A DNA stretch of 64,000 bases from Chamaecyparis obtusa (Eukaryota > Streptophyta > Pinopsida > Cupressales > Cupressaceae). This document shows positions 22,730 through 33,617 of the stretch, one piece after another; the first letter of the stretch is position 1, and every line of letters starts with the position of its first letter. Position numbers and translations under genes: made by a program. The notes below the pieces were generated by a model. That model did no database searches. It was not told the origin of the DNA and saw only the letters and a list, made by a program, of their open reading frames with translations. The DNA is taken from NCBI GenBank assembly GCA_027943335.1, contig BSBK01000966.1, positions 434,001 to 498,000 on the forward strand, given 5' to 3'.

Positions 22730-23577
22730 ATGCAGGAGCATCCTGGGTGTAAGAGCAATATTGCATCACCCAAAAATATTTCTGGTTTTATTTTCAGTAA
22801 AGGGCTATCTTGTGCAGAGTTACTATTTATGGAAACTTTCTATTTTTAGTAAGTTGGTCATCCGATCTCAAAATGTTCTGATTTCTTCCCTGGAGGTTCA
22901 TTTTGGTCATATCAGCCTGCCAGTAAAGTTTCATTGACATATAAAGTCTAGCTTTGTAGATATTGAAGATTTTTGGTATTGGCAAAAGGATAGAAAAAAT
23001 TTGAACTCGGTTTTGAATGCTTTAGAGGCCCTGGATGAGGTCAAAAATTTGGGTGACAGGCACTTGCACAAGTCAGGCTTGTAGAATGCTTCGTGGTCTT
23101 TCTGGAATGGGGTTATAATAGTCAATCGGGTCAACTGGTGATGACTTATGGTCTTCGAAAAATGGGTCACCTGAAATGGCAGAAAATGATTTTCCTTCAA
23201 AATTTCTGTTTGGGTTTCAAATGTTATTTTGAGTCGACTTTGATGTAATAAATCAAAAAATAAAATAATTCTAAGTTTGGTCAGTCTTATTGGCTAAAAT
23301 TCTGGAACCTTTCCAGGCGGTGGAAAATTGCCTATATAAGGAAGGCTGTAGTGTTGTCTTAGGCAGTTTGGGACAGTTATGGGTAGTAGATCTGGGTATT
23401 GATTCAAGGCTTTGTCCTACAAAATATTTTAAGGGAATGTCCATGTGGCTTTGCATATTGTAATTCTGAAAGTTTGTAATTCCACATTTGTGGAGATAAT
23501 AAGAAGCCCATTTTCTATTCTTGCATATTGTTGTTGTTTCTCTGTTTCTGTTATGAGTTTGTGGTATTAAGGGGAGC
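22728..23577 (+). mobile_element. LTR remnant or solo LTR (element 3)
   Basis: Begins TGATGCAGGAGCATCC, the same start as the LTR at 24883, and shares CACCCAAAAATAT nearby, so it is a related LTR family. A TATATAA box lies at ~23333, as in LTR promoters. It ends at GTGGTATTAAGGGGAGCACC before a CT tract; the GTGGTATTA part may be a worn primer site. No partner LTR or interior was found. A solo LTR retaining a few interior bases is the simplest reading. Confidence 0.6.
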
Positions 23578-23580
23578 ACC

Positions 23581-23611
<31 letters not shown>

Positions 23612-24182
23612 CTCACTCCTTTTTCTCTCCTCTCTCTCCCTCTTTCTCCTCTTTCTCTCCCCCCCTCTCTCTCTCTGTTTGTCTTTGTCTCTCCTGTTCT
23701 CTCATCTTTTCTCTCTTAAAAAACATAGTTTAATGTTATTTTCAAAATTATTGTATAAATTTAATTAAATTTTATCTTTCAAGTAGTTCTTTTTAATTTT
23801 AATTTACTTTGTAAATTAACGTGCCAAAGTAGAAAACTTTTATTGAATTTTTAATTTAACCCTAGATACAAAATTTCTCCACTCTCTCTCTCTCTCTATG
23901 TGTGTGTGTGTGTGTGTCTCTCTCTCTCTATCTATCTCTGTGTCTGTCTGTCTGTTTGTCTATCTCTGTCTCTATCTCTATCTCTGTCTCTATCTCTATC
24001 TCTGTCTTTGTGTCTCTATCTCTGTGTCTCTATCTCTGTGTCTTTGTCTCTCTATCTCTTTGTCTCTTTGTCTCTCTCTGTCTCTATCTCTGTCTTTGTC
24101 TCTCTGTCTCTCTCTCTCTCTGTCCATCTGTCCATCTGTCTCTCCCCTCTTTCACTCTCTCCTCTCTCTCTTTCTATTTCTG

Positions 24183-24218
<36 letters not shown>

Positions 24219-24882
24219 CTCTTTCTCTCTCATTCCCCCCTCTCTCTCTCTCTCTCTCCTCTTTCTCTCTTGCCCCCCCCCTCTCTATCTCATCTTTGTC
24301 CTCTTTTCTCATCTTTTCTCTCTTAAAAAACATAGTTTAATGTTGTTTTCAAAATTATTGTATAAATTTAATTATATTTTATCTTTCAAGTAGTTCTTTT
24401 TAATTTTAAATTACTTTGTAAATTAATGTACCAAAGTAGAAAACTATTATTTAATTTTTAATTTGACCCTAGATACAAAATTTCTCCACTTTGTCTCTCT
24501 CATCTCTCTCTCTCTCCTCTTTCTCTGTTCTCTCTTTTTGTCTGTCTGTCTCTATCTCTGCTCTCTGCTCTCTCTCTCTCTCTCCTCTTTTTCTCTCTCC
24601 TCTTCTCCCTCTCTATCTCTATCTTGTTTCTCTCTCTATCTCTATCTCTCTTTGTCTATCTGTCTATCTATTTGTCTATCTATTTGTTTGTTTGTCTATC
24701 TATTTGTCTCTCTCTCTCCTCTTTTTCTCTCTCCTCTCTATCCTCTTCTCCCTCTATGTCTCTATCTCTATCTCTCTATCTGTCTGTCTATCTATCTGTC
24801 TATCTGTCTGTCTGTTTGTCTATCTATTTGTCTATCTGTCTGTCTATCTATCTGTTTGTCTATCTGTCTGTCTGTCTCTCTA
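23578..24882 (+). repeat. CT/TCTG microsatellites alternating with AT-rich units
   Basis: Pyrimidine tracts (23580-23712, 23881-24322, 24484-24882) alternate with two truncated copies of the AT-rich unit (23714-23878 and 24324-24488). All long Leu/Ser frames here are microsatellite artefacts. Confidence 0.92.
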
Positions 24883-25849
24883 TAATGCAGGAGCATCCTA
24901 GGATTCTTGGCAATCTTGTATCACCCAAAAATATGTTTGTCTTTGAAGGTAGATTATTAGTTTTGATCTTGGTTTGGTTGAGTTCTTGCTCGGTTTGGGA
25001 GACTGGTTGCTCGATTTATGTGGTTACCAGGCTGCTCGATCTTTGAAGAACACTTAGTGACTAAAGGAATTGGTTCATTGGTGCTCAACAATAACCGTGT
25101 TCCTTGGTCATGCTTGGCATGGTCGGTCGACTGGTGCTCGGTTATTTTCCCTGTTACTCGGTGTTCTTGCTTACCGATTGGAATATTTTGTTAGATCAGC
25201 TAGGTTGACTGGTGCATTTAATTTGGGTCACACTCTTCATGTTATGGATTGACTGTTGGATGTGTAGGGACCTAGATCTGGCATGTTGCATTCTTCTATG
25301 CAGATCTGATGACCGTTTGGGGCCATCCTTGAGAGTTTATTTATTTTGTAAGGCTATGTGAGAGCCGACTAATGTTTTAGCATTTAATATTTGTTTGTAA
25401 AGATTTATTGTTTCATCAGCTGACTTGTGGCTGGAAATCAATATTTATAGGATGCTTGGGTAGTTGTTTAGGAGTAGTTTTGTTGGACGAAAGGTTAGTA
25501 GCCTATGAGCTTAGGAGTAGGAAGATTGGTTGGAAGTTGGAGTACAAGTTTAGATCTTTCCTGGGTGCCTACCAGTGTGTTGTGTGTTATAGACCTGGAC
25601 TAGCTGAATGCTAATGTTGGGGAAAAGATTTGGATCTTGTGAGATCTTGTAGACTGTTACTTTCTTTGTAATTGGCCATAACTAGGAAGGCCTTACAACT
25701 TGGCACATTGCATGTAATCGGTGTTTTCATGAATATAGACTTCTGTTTCATTTTAGATCTATTGTTGTTAGTGTGTATTTTTGCTACATATTGGTTTGGC
25801 TGGAAGGTTGGTCAGTCCTTAATTGGATCCACCAAGCTTGACTGCGTCA
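24883..25849 (+). repeat. 5' LTR of LTR element 4 (Gypsy gag-pro)
   Basis: Starts TAATGCAGGAGCATCC (TGATGCA in the partner) and ends GACTGCGTCA. It is ~967 bp and pairs with 27888-28823. A tRNA-iMet primer site follows at 25852. The left flank is a CT/TCTG microsatellite. Confidence 0.9.
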
Positions 25850-25851
25850 AG

Positions 25852-25863
25852 TGGTATCAGAGC
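25852..25863 (+). other. Primer-binding site of element 4
   Basis: TGGTATCAGAGC two bases inside the 5' LTR; tRNA-iMet type. Confidence 0.9.
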
Positions 25864-25941
25864 GAAGTTTGTTCCTGTTTGAGTAAAGTCTATTCCTATT
25901 GGAGTTGAGTGGATCTTGTGTATCTAGATCTTGATTTGAAG

Positions 25942-27380
25942 ATGCCTCCAAGGAGAAATCAAGAAATCTCTGAAGAAGAAGAAGCTACTGGTGAATTCTA
26001 TCTTGATGATTTTAGGGCTTTGCAGAAACAAGTGCAAGACCTACAAGAGGAATTAAGAAAGAAGAAGCCTACCATGAAGGAGGATAGTGATGATGAATCT
26101 GAGGAAGATCATTTTGAAGAAGCTAGAGATTCTGAGGAGAATCAAATTTTGAAAGCTATGTCTAAGATTGGGAAAAGATCTAAGATTAAAGTTTCTACAT
26201 TTGCTATAAGCCTTAGGTCTGAAGAATTGATTGATTGGATCAATGAAATTGATGAATACTTTCAGTATGAAGAAATAGAAGATCCTGATAGGGTTAGATT
26301 TGCAAAGACTAAGTTGAAAGGTCATGCAAATAGATGGTGGAGAGAAGTTAAATTCGAAAGAGGTAGAAGAGGAAAAGAGAAGATCACTAAGTGGAACCGA
26401 ATGGTTGACAAGTTGAAGAAGCAATTCATTCTGGTGGATTATGAATTGGACATGTTTAAGAAGATGCAAGCTTTGAAGTAGACTAACAAATCAGTAGAGG
26501 AGTATACTGAGGATTTTTATAGAATCCTGATTAGGACTGGTCATTTTGAAGCTGATAAAGATAAGGTTGCTAGGTATGTCTATGGTTTGAGACCTAACAT
26601 TCAAGAAGAGTTACTTACTATGCAGATGACAACAATCGGTGATGCTTATCAGATGGCATTAAAGATTGAAGAGAAGTTGAATAGGAAGTATGAAGGAAAA
26701 TAGAACAATAGAAACTGAGGTGGTAAAAATGGTGAGATAGTTGCTAAGAGTAATGTGAAAGAGAATCCTAAGACTGATGTGGGATCTGGCAGTGGTCAAG
26801 TTACTAAGAATGCTGGACAGAGAGGAAGGTGGAAGAATGATTTCACCAACACTTGCTATAACTATGGTAAAGCTGGTCATAGAAGTTTGCAATGTCCTAA
26901 GAAAAGGGTTGCATTAGCTTCCAAATAAGACATTGAGAATGTTCCAGAGAAAGGTGAGACACTTATCACTAGGAGATTAGCTGCATGTGTTCATGAACTA
27001 GTGCAAAGAAGAAATCTATTTAGAACTAGATGTAAGTGCAAGGATAAGGTATGTGATGTCATAGTTGATGGTGGCAGTTCTAAAAACTTTATTTCAGATG
27101 AAATGGTTAGTAAATTGAATTTGGAAAGAAGGAAACATCTTAATCCTTATCAGATTAGTTGGATGAAAGATGTTTCTAAGCTTAGAATTGAAGAACAATG
27201 CTTGGTTAAGTTTTAGATTAGATCTTACCATGATGAGATATTGTGTGATATTTGCCTATGGATGCTTGTAATCTGTTGCTTGGTAGACCCTGGCAGTTTG
27301 ACAGAAATGTTTTGTTTGATGGTCATGCTAATACCTATGTGGTTAGGCATGAAGGAGCTCGACATAAGCTGATACCGTTA
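25942..27380 (+). pseudogene. Gypsy-type gag-protease, truncated before reverse transcriptase
   Basis: Starts MPPRRNQEI at the ATG at 25942. A coiled coil and acidic segment (~residues 25-70) precede a Retrotrans_gag core (ELIDWINEIDEYFQYEEI, KLKGHANRWWREV, KKQFILVDYE). TAG closes the frame at 26479, after which the same frame continues (NKSVEEYTEDFYRI). A worn CCHC knuckle at ~26854 has its second Cys changed to Tyr (CYNYGKAGHRSLQC). Retropepsin follows at ~27060-27100 (VIVDGGSSKNFIS) and the MDACNLLLGRPWQFDR block at ~27260 needs a frameshift. Gag packages RNA and protease matures it. Reverse transcriptase, RNase H and integrase are absent, so the element is non-autonomous. A gypsy lineage is certain from the gag type; the clade is not. 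Confidence 0.8.
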
Positions 27381-27479
27381 TAGGAGACATGGGTTAAGGG
27401 ATGTGGAGTTATTAGGTGTTGTCCTTATGACAAACCTTAGGAGCAGAAGGTTGATGAACCTATTCCTGTTAAGTCTAGT

Positions 27480-27851
27480 TTGAAGGAGGAGAATGATATC
27501 TCTAAAGAGTTTCTTGAGATTAAGAGACAGATGGTTTTGCTGGCAGAGATGGTTTTGCTAGCAGAGATGGTTCAGCAGATGGTTACATTTGTGACACAGA
27601 GAGATATAGATAATATTGAGTTGATTAAGGAGTGGGGAGAAGATGAACCTTACCGAGGCACTGAGGTGATTAGTAGTGGTCAGAATCGGTTGCTATCAGT
27701 TGCCGACCAAAGGAATAAGCATAGTGAAAAACAAGACTTTTTGTGTGAGACATTGAATGAAGTGAAGACTACTTGGGATGAAGGACAAGAAGAGATATGG
27801 GTGAAGAATAGATTCGGCATACCTATTATGATTCCCTTGAGGTGTTCCTGA
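27480..27851 (+). pseudogene. 3' internal ORF of element 4, unrecognised
   Basis: A 123-codon frame with a small tandem repeat at 27533-27580 (LLAEMVLLAEMV) and a charged C-terminal half. It lies between the worn protease and the 3' LTR, where reverse transcriptase would be expected, and shows no pol motif. It may be the remains of an internal deletion join. Confidence 0.3.
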
Positions 27852-27887
27852 TTTCCTTATGAGAAAATCTTTCTTACCTGGGGTGTC

Positions 27888-28820
27888 TGATGCAAGGGCA
27901 TCATAGGATTCTTGGCAATCCTGTATCAACCAAAAATATGTTTGTCTTTGAAGGTAGATTGTTAGTTTTGATCTTGGTTTGGTGGAGTTCTTGCTTGGTT
28001 TGGGAGATTGGTTTCTCAGTTTATGTGGTTACCGGGGTGCTTGGTCTCTAAAGAATGCTCGGTGATTGAAGGTGTCAGTTCATTGGCGCTCAGAAATAAC
28101 TGTGTTCCTCGATCATGCCTGGCATGGTCGGTCGACTAGTGCTTGATTATTTTCCTTGGTGCTCAGTGTTCTTGCTTACCGACTGGTGCATTTAATTTGG
28201 GTTGCACTCCTCATGTTATGGATTGATCATTGGATGTGTGGGGACCTGGATCTAGCATGTTGCATTCTTCTATGTAGATCTAATGACTGTTTGGGGCCAT
28301 CTTTGATAGTTTATTTATTTTGTAAGGCTATGTGAGCGCCAACTGATGTTTTAGCATTTAATATTTGTTTGCAAAGATTTAAAGTTTCATCAGCTGACTT
28401 ATGGCTAGGAATTAGTATTTATAGGATGCTTGGGTACTTGTTTAGGAGGAGTTTTGTTGGAAGGAAGGTTAGTAGCCTGTGAGCTTAGGAGCAGGAAGAT
28501 TGGTTGGAAGTTGGAGTACAAGTTTAGACCTTTCCTCGGTACCTACCAGTGTGCTGTGTGTTACAAACCTGGACTAGCTGAATGCTAATGTTGGGGAAAA
28601 GATTTGGATCCTGTGAGATCTTGTAAACTGTTACTTGCTTTGTAATTGGCCATAACTGGGAAGGCCTTATAGCCTGACACATTGCATGTAATCGGTGTTT
28701 TCATGAATATAGACTTCTATTTCATTTCAGATATGTTGTTGTTAGTGTGTATTTTCACTGCATATTGGTTTGGCTGCAAGGTCAGCCAGTCCTTAATTAG
28801 ATCCATTGAGCTTGACTCTC

Positions 28821-28823
<3 letters not shown>
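27888..28823 (+). repeat. 3' LTR of LTR element 4
   Basis: Starts TGATGCAAGGGCATC and pairs with 24883-25849 through CTTGACT...TCA, running directly into a CT microsatellite. Confidence 0.88.
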
Positions 28824-28859
<36 letters not shown>

Positions 28860-29450
28860 CTCTCATCTTTTCTCTCTTAAAAAATGTAGTTTAATGTTGT
28901 TTTTAAAATTATTGTATAAATTTAATTATATTTTATCTTTCGAGTAGTTATTTTTAATTTTAATTTACTTTGTAAATTAACGTACCAAAGTAGAAAACTA
29001 TTATTTAATTTTTAATTTAATCCTACATACAACATTTCTCCACTCTCTCTCTCTCTCTCTCTCATCCTTCCTCTCTTAAAAAATGTAGTTTAATGTTGTT
29101 TTTAAAATTATTGTATAAATTTAGTTATATTTTATCTTTCAAGTAGTTCTTTTTAATTTTAATTTACTTTTTAAATTAGCATACCAAAGTAGAAAACTGT
29201 TATTTAATTTTTAATTTAACCCCATACAAAATTAAATTACGAAACCCTACGTAGAAACCAAAACCCTAGGTAGTAAAACAAAATTGTAAACCTATAGAAA
29301 ATTAAATTAGGAAACCCTAAACTTAGAAAACAAAAACATAAACCTATAGAAAATTAAATTAGGAAACCCTAAACTTAGAAAATAGGAAAACATAAATCTA
29401 GAAACCCTCTCTCTCTCTCTCTCTCCCCCCCCCCTCTCTCTCTTTTAAGT
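28824..29450 (+). repeat. CT microsatellites with AT-rich units, right side
   Basis: CT runs at 28818-28872, 29041-29072 and 29407-29443 flank two AT-rich units (28877-29040 truncated; 29073-29406 with the AAACCCTAAACTTAG blocks). This matches the arrangement at 17200-17957. Confidence 0.85.
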
Positions 29451-29536
29451 TTTAATTATTTAAGTCAATCTTTGTAAGGTAAAATATAATTTACAGTATG
29501 TTAATTGTAAATTATCATATTTTTATATGTACGTAG

Positions 29537-30583
29537 ATTGGCAATAAGGATGATTTTCATATTGATGATCTTATAGGTTAGCATGCACCACCACCACCAC
29601 CACCACCACCACCTCCTCCACCTCCACCTCCACCTAGAGAGTTAAGGGATAATATTAGGGGAAATGTAGAGGTGATAATGAGAGACATAAATATTATTAG
29701 AAATGATCCCTATCCATCGACCCAGCTACTATGCCTTGCATATAGCATGCATGACATAGTTGATTTTGTACACACATTAGACTCTAAGATTGATAGTTTC
29801 ATGTCATGGAGGGAGAGTATGTGTGCATATTATGCTAATGGCCTCTCTTATAAAGAGGTTAATTCTTTAAAAATTACAAAATCTTATTTGGCACACTTTT
29901 TTTATAACCCTTCAACGGGTGAGTAGATACTTGACAAGAAGCACATATTTCCATTAGATGGTGTAGACACCCCGGTATAGAAGAGCATTTTTAGGAGCGA
30001 TGGTGGATGGTATTTGGAAATCCACCACATGCTAATGATGAGGTCTCGCTTTATTTTTTGAAAAAATTATGTGCCGAATTTGTATTGGGTAGGAAACCTA
30101 ATTATTTTGACATGAGATCATTTCAGTGGGTTGGTTGGGGCATGCCATAGGATAGGCTAGGGGCCAAATTGAGTGATAGAACTAGAAATCATGTGCACAA
30201 TGAGCCTCTTATTCCTCTTCATTCTCATGTAACTCCTGCACCTGTCCATCATCAAGCAGTGTTGTCATCTCTTGGTTCTTTGAGTGACCTTATAGACAAT
30301 TTGTTACAGCACCTGATCGAGGCAAGGGCTGCCCTTAGCATAACACGTTTGCACAAGTTATGGGGGTATATGTAGGGGTCCCTAGTCTGATCTTGATTAT
30401 GCCCATGCTACCCATGGTGGATATGGTGATGATGATGGTGGCACACATGGTGGATATGTTGATGATGATGGTGGCGCACATGGTGGATATGCTGTTGATG
30501 ATGATGGCACACATGGTGATGCTAGAGATGATATTTCATCATATGTTGATTTACTCAATGCAAATGATGATCATCCTGCACAG
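29537..30583 (+). pseudogene. Main exon of decayed multi-exon plus-strand gene (element X, gene 1)
   Basis: Follows an acceptor (ACGTAG) and ends at a donor (CACAG/GTAAAT). In order: an acidic start (IGNKDDFHIDDLIG), TAG, a run of ~18 prolines encoded by CCA/CCT/CCN at 29588-29634, then folded protein with VIMRDINIIRNDPYPSTQ and SYKEVNSLKITKSYLAHFF. After a one-base shift near 30000 comes WWMVFGNPPHANDEVSLYFL and SFQWVGWGMP, then after TAG and another shift a tandem HGGY-x-DDDGG repeat at ~30410-30510. Stops and at least two shifts make it dead. I do not recognise the family. It converges on the transposase-like gene at 33579 and could be its partner. Confidence 0.5.
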
Positions 30584-30674
30584 GTAAATTTAATTATAAT
30601 TTATAAATTGCAATATTAAATTTCTTATTTATACAATTATGAGCCATAACATGTGGATTTTTTGGTAAATAAAG

Positions 30675-30750
30675 GAGGGTTGACCCTCCATCATTCATTA
30701 GCCATCATCATATGACATTGACACCTCAACATCTAGGTGCTCCATTCACG
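30675..30750 (+). pseudogene. Exon of plus-strand gene 1 (element X)
   Basis: Coding-like stretch (VDPPSFISHHHMTLTPQHL) between an AAAG acceptor region and a clean donor (ACG/GTATGC). The exact acceptor is uncertain by a few bases because none of the possible AG sites gives a perfect phase. Confidence 0.4.
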
Positions 30751-30838
30751 GTATGCACTTTGATCTTGATACATTTAAACTTTAGACAAAATAAACTTTA
30801 ATTGATAATGTGTTTGACATATTTTTGTGAGTTTTTAG

Positions 30839-30916
30839 GGTCTCTCATGTACCACTGAGTTTGGCAGTTCTTCATTCTATGCCCCACCAGTCACTGAGAG
30901 TTAGCTACATATACCT
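30839..30916 (+). pseudogene. Exon of plus-strand gene 1 (element X)
   Basis: Starts after TTTTTAG, phase 0, encoding GLSCTTEFGSSSFYAPPVTE then TAG (likely from CAG) and a few residues to a weak donor at 30917 (GTAGTATG). Confidence 0.4.
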
Positions 30917-31007
30917 GTAGTATGTTTTTCATTTATTAATTTTAAGTGTTTATATCTTACTAATTTATGTACAACTTTGATTCACACTTATTTTTTTTCA
31001 ATTGTAG

Positions 31008-31085
31008 GCTTTTGGATTGTCTCATGTTGCATAATCACATTTACGCCCTGACTCATTGGTGACATTAGCTACATGTCACACACAA
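31008..31085 (+). pseudogene. Exon of plus-strand gene 1 (element X)
   Basis: Starts after a pyrimidine tract and TTGTAG, 26 codons in phase 0 (AFGLSHVA, TAA, SHLRPDSLVTLATCHTQ), and ends at CACAA/GTAATG. The following intron carries a solo LTR. Confidence 0.45.
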
Positions 31086-31157
31086 GTAATGTACACATGT
31101 TTTTATTCCATAAATATATAGTCAAGTTATATATACTTTATAATTTATGTATATATG

Positions 31158-32087
31158 TGTACACACTAAATAGTGCACTTCTCTAAGTCATTACTTCCAA
31201 GAGAATCCATGAATGGGAAACCTTGAGAAAGTGACCTAGAGCTCCCTAGGCATGGAGTCACAAAGATTTTGATGGTGCTCTCAGCTAGAGCTATTGAAGC
31301 ATGCAACCTTGCTAGTAAACCACACAATGGGAGATTCAAAGAGACAAGGGCAAGAATGCCAATATCCTCAAGAATCAACAATGGAAATACAATGCAACTA
31401 TACTAAGAATGAAGATGCAAGCTAAGCTATGAAAGGAAAGTATTACAAGCCTTGCTAATTAATCTATGTGAGCTAATCTAAAGCATAAATGAGACTAAGC
31501 TAGATGCCATGAAATCTTAAAATAAGAATGCAATATTGAAGCTAAATGCATGAAGATCTACAAAGCTCCAAAGTCTCCAAGAAATCCTGCAGCATAAGAT
31601 TAGTATTCAAAGTTGGGATCCTAGAATGAGAAGAGAGCTCTCCTTTTAAAGGAATTAAAAAGGAATGGACCATGGAAATTAAGAGGCAAAAGATTTAATC
31701 AAGGGTGGAGCTTGAAAGAGGATCAATCCATGTGTACAAATATCCTCCAATGAAAAAATAAGAGTTGACTTTTGTGTCCATATGAGACAAAAAGGCCTTT
31801 TCTTCTTTTTATAAAATAAGAATAATGCTTTATTTGCACAACTTAGGATAAGAGGAAAAGTGGGGGCTTTTTATTTAATAAAAGGGGAGGAAATTTCTTT
31901 TAAATAGATAAAGACTTTGGATACAATGGTTAGCCCATGGAATAATCAAATAAATGATAAAATAGGATTTGATCAAGGAAATTGATATAATTGAAAAATG
32001 TTGATTTTTTGAAAATATTGATTCAGGGATTTGATAAATTGCTAAATGGGGGCCCAAAGTCTAGGTGACCATTTTAGGGTGCATACA
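31158..32087 (-). mobile_element. Solo LTR of the Gypsy family found at 44068
   Basis: Reverse complement of the 44068-44980 LTR, ~930 bp, with many substitutions. It starts (plus strand) TGTGTACAC and ends GCATACA, and is flanked by ATATG on both sides (31153-31157 and 32088-32092), a 5-bp target duplication. Solo LTRs arise by recombination between the two LTRs of a complete copy. It sits in an intron of the plus-strand gene. Confidence 0.88.
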
Positions 32088-32131
32088 ATATGTACTATAA
32101 GTTTGATTCATGCTTTATATATGTTGTTTAG

Positions 32132-32203
32132 GTCGACACCACCATGAGTCTTGGCATGGCTACAAGATTAAGCCAAATGCATCCATTGACACTATCCTTT
32201 GAG
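32132..32203 (+). pseudogene. Exon of plus-strand gene 1 (element X)
   Basis: 24 codons in phase 0 after TTTAG, encoding VDTTMSLGMATRLSQMHPLT and ending GAG/GTGATG. No domain is recognised. Confidence 0.45.
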
Positions 32204-32290
32204 GTGATGATTAATTTAAGTAATTTTTCAATGTCCATTGTGTATCTAGATCTTTTACGTGCCTAATTATTAAAAAATTGTACTTTAGAG

Positions 32291-32443
32291 GATGAGGGTA
32301 CTCGAGACTAGATAGAGTAGGATGAGAGTACTCAGGACCAGATAGAGCAGGATGAGGGTACTAAGGACCAGACAGAGCATGTTGATGCATCGCAGTCCTC
32401 TTCACATGGAGTGAAGAGGACTGTAGATCAGCTAGATGAGTAG
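32291..32443 (+). pseudogene. Last exon of plus-strand gene 1, with DEGT repeats
   Basis: Starts after TTAGAG in phase 0 and ends at TAG (32441). Three 30-bp repeats encode 10-residue units of the form DE(G/S)TxDQ(I/T)E(Q); in the first unit two CAG codons have become TAG. A basic tail (HGVKRTVDQLDE) follows. The acidic repeat and tail resemble a disordered C-terminus. Confidence 0.5.
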
Positions 32444-32455
32444 AGTTGGATTATT

Positions 32456-32600
32456 TGGACTCATGTTATTTTAGGACTTGTTATGTTATTTCAGGATTTG
32501 TTACATGTTATTTTAGGACTTGTTATGTTATTTCAGGACTTGTTATGATTATTTGGACTTGTTATGTTATTTTAGGACTTTTTATGTTATTTATCTTAAT
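32456..32600 (+). repeat. ~21-bp minisatellite after gene 1
   Basis: Imperfect copies of GGACTTGTTATGTTATTT(T/C)A follow the stop codon of the plus-strand gene, with about six units. It probably forms part of the 3' untranslated region. Confidence 0.75.
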
Positions 32601-32900
32601 CATGAGTTGTTATTTATATATATGAGCTTATGGAAAAGAAATCATTTTTAATTCATCTATCTAACAATGAGATCTATTAATACATGTACAATTGACAAGA
32701 ACAATATGGATGTTACAAACTTAATAACTATTAAACAATGAGATCTATTTAATTTGAACAATGAATTTATGGATCCATAAATAAATCTATCATAAGATCT
32801 ATTAGGTGAACATAATCTGACCAATGTGCATAGTTTAATATTACAAAGCCAAAATTGTACGAATACAAGAGTGCATTGTACTACATAAATAGTTCATGTC

Positions 32901-33617
32901 TATGTTCTTCCAGACATCCTGCATCATAAAAATAAACATGTTGAAATGTTAGAATTTATACAAGTTCATTTAAAAATAATTTAAATTTAAATTTCAAATC
33001 TATATAAATTATGACACTTCAAAGAAGACATGTAGAAAACATATAAAAATATGACAATTGAACAAAAAATTACATGTATAAATTTGATTCAACCTAATGT
33101 ACCATCAACATCCTCTCTTTTTTGCAATGCGTTTATGTTCTTCCAGACATCCTGCATCATAAAAATAAACATGTTGAAATGTTAGAATTTATACAAGTTC
33201 ATTTAAAGTTAATTTTAATTTTAATTTCAAATCTATATCTCTAAATTATAAATTATGATAATTCAAAGAAGACATGTAGAAAACATATAAAAATATGACA
33301 ATTGAACAAAAACTTACACGTATAAATTTGAGTCAACCTAATGTACCATCAGCATCCTCTCTTTTCTGCAATATGTCTATGTTCTTCCAGACATCCCGCA
33401 TCATAAAAATAAACATGTGTTGAAATGTTATGATTTATACAAGTTCATTTAAAGTTAATTTTAATTTAAATTTCAAATCTATATCTCTAAATTATAAATT
33501 ATGACACTTCAAAGAAGACATGTAGAAAGCATATAAAACTATGACAATTGAACAAAAACTTACATGTATAAATTTGATTCAACCTAATGTACCATCAACA
33601 TCCTCTCTTTTCTGCAA
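32901..33617 (-). repeat. Three tandem ~240-bp repeats at the 3' end of the minus-strand gene
   Basis: Units starting TATGTTCTTCCAGACATCC at 32901, 33134 and 33378 (spacing 233 and 244 bases) each repeat the gene's last codons (rough equivalent of DTLQKREDVDGTLG at 33579-33620) plus its 3' flank. Only the copy joined to the upstream coding sequence is the real C-terminus; the others are duplications of the tail and 3' untranslated region. Confidence 0.85.

Noticed and set aside
23898..24393. Several overlapping 140-160-codon Ser/Leu frames on both strands
   Set aside because: Microsatellite translation artefacts (CT/TCTG/CTAT repeats), with no composition of a real protein.
24463..25046. Further Ser/Leu/Cys frames crossing into the LTR at 24883
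   Set aside because: Same low-complexity cause; the end of the frame is LTR sequence.
32901..33617. CRISPR-like regularly spaced repeats
   Set aside because: Units are ~240-bp contiguous tandem copies without spacers, in a eukaryotic transposon setting.
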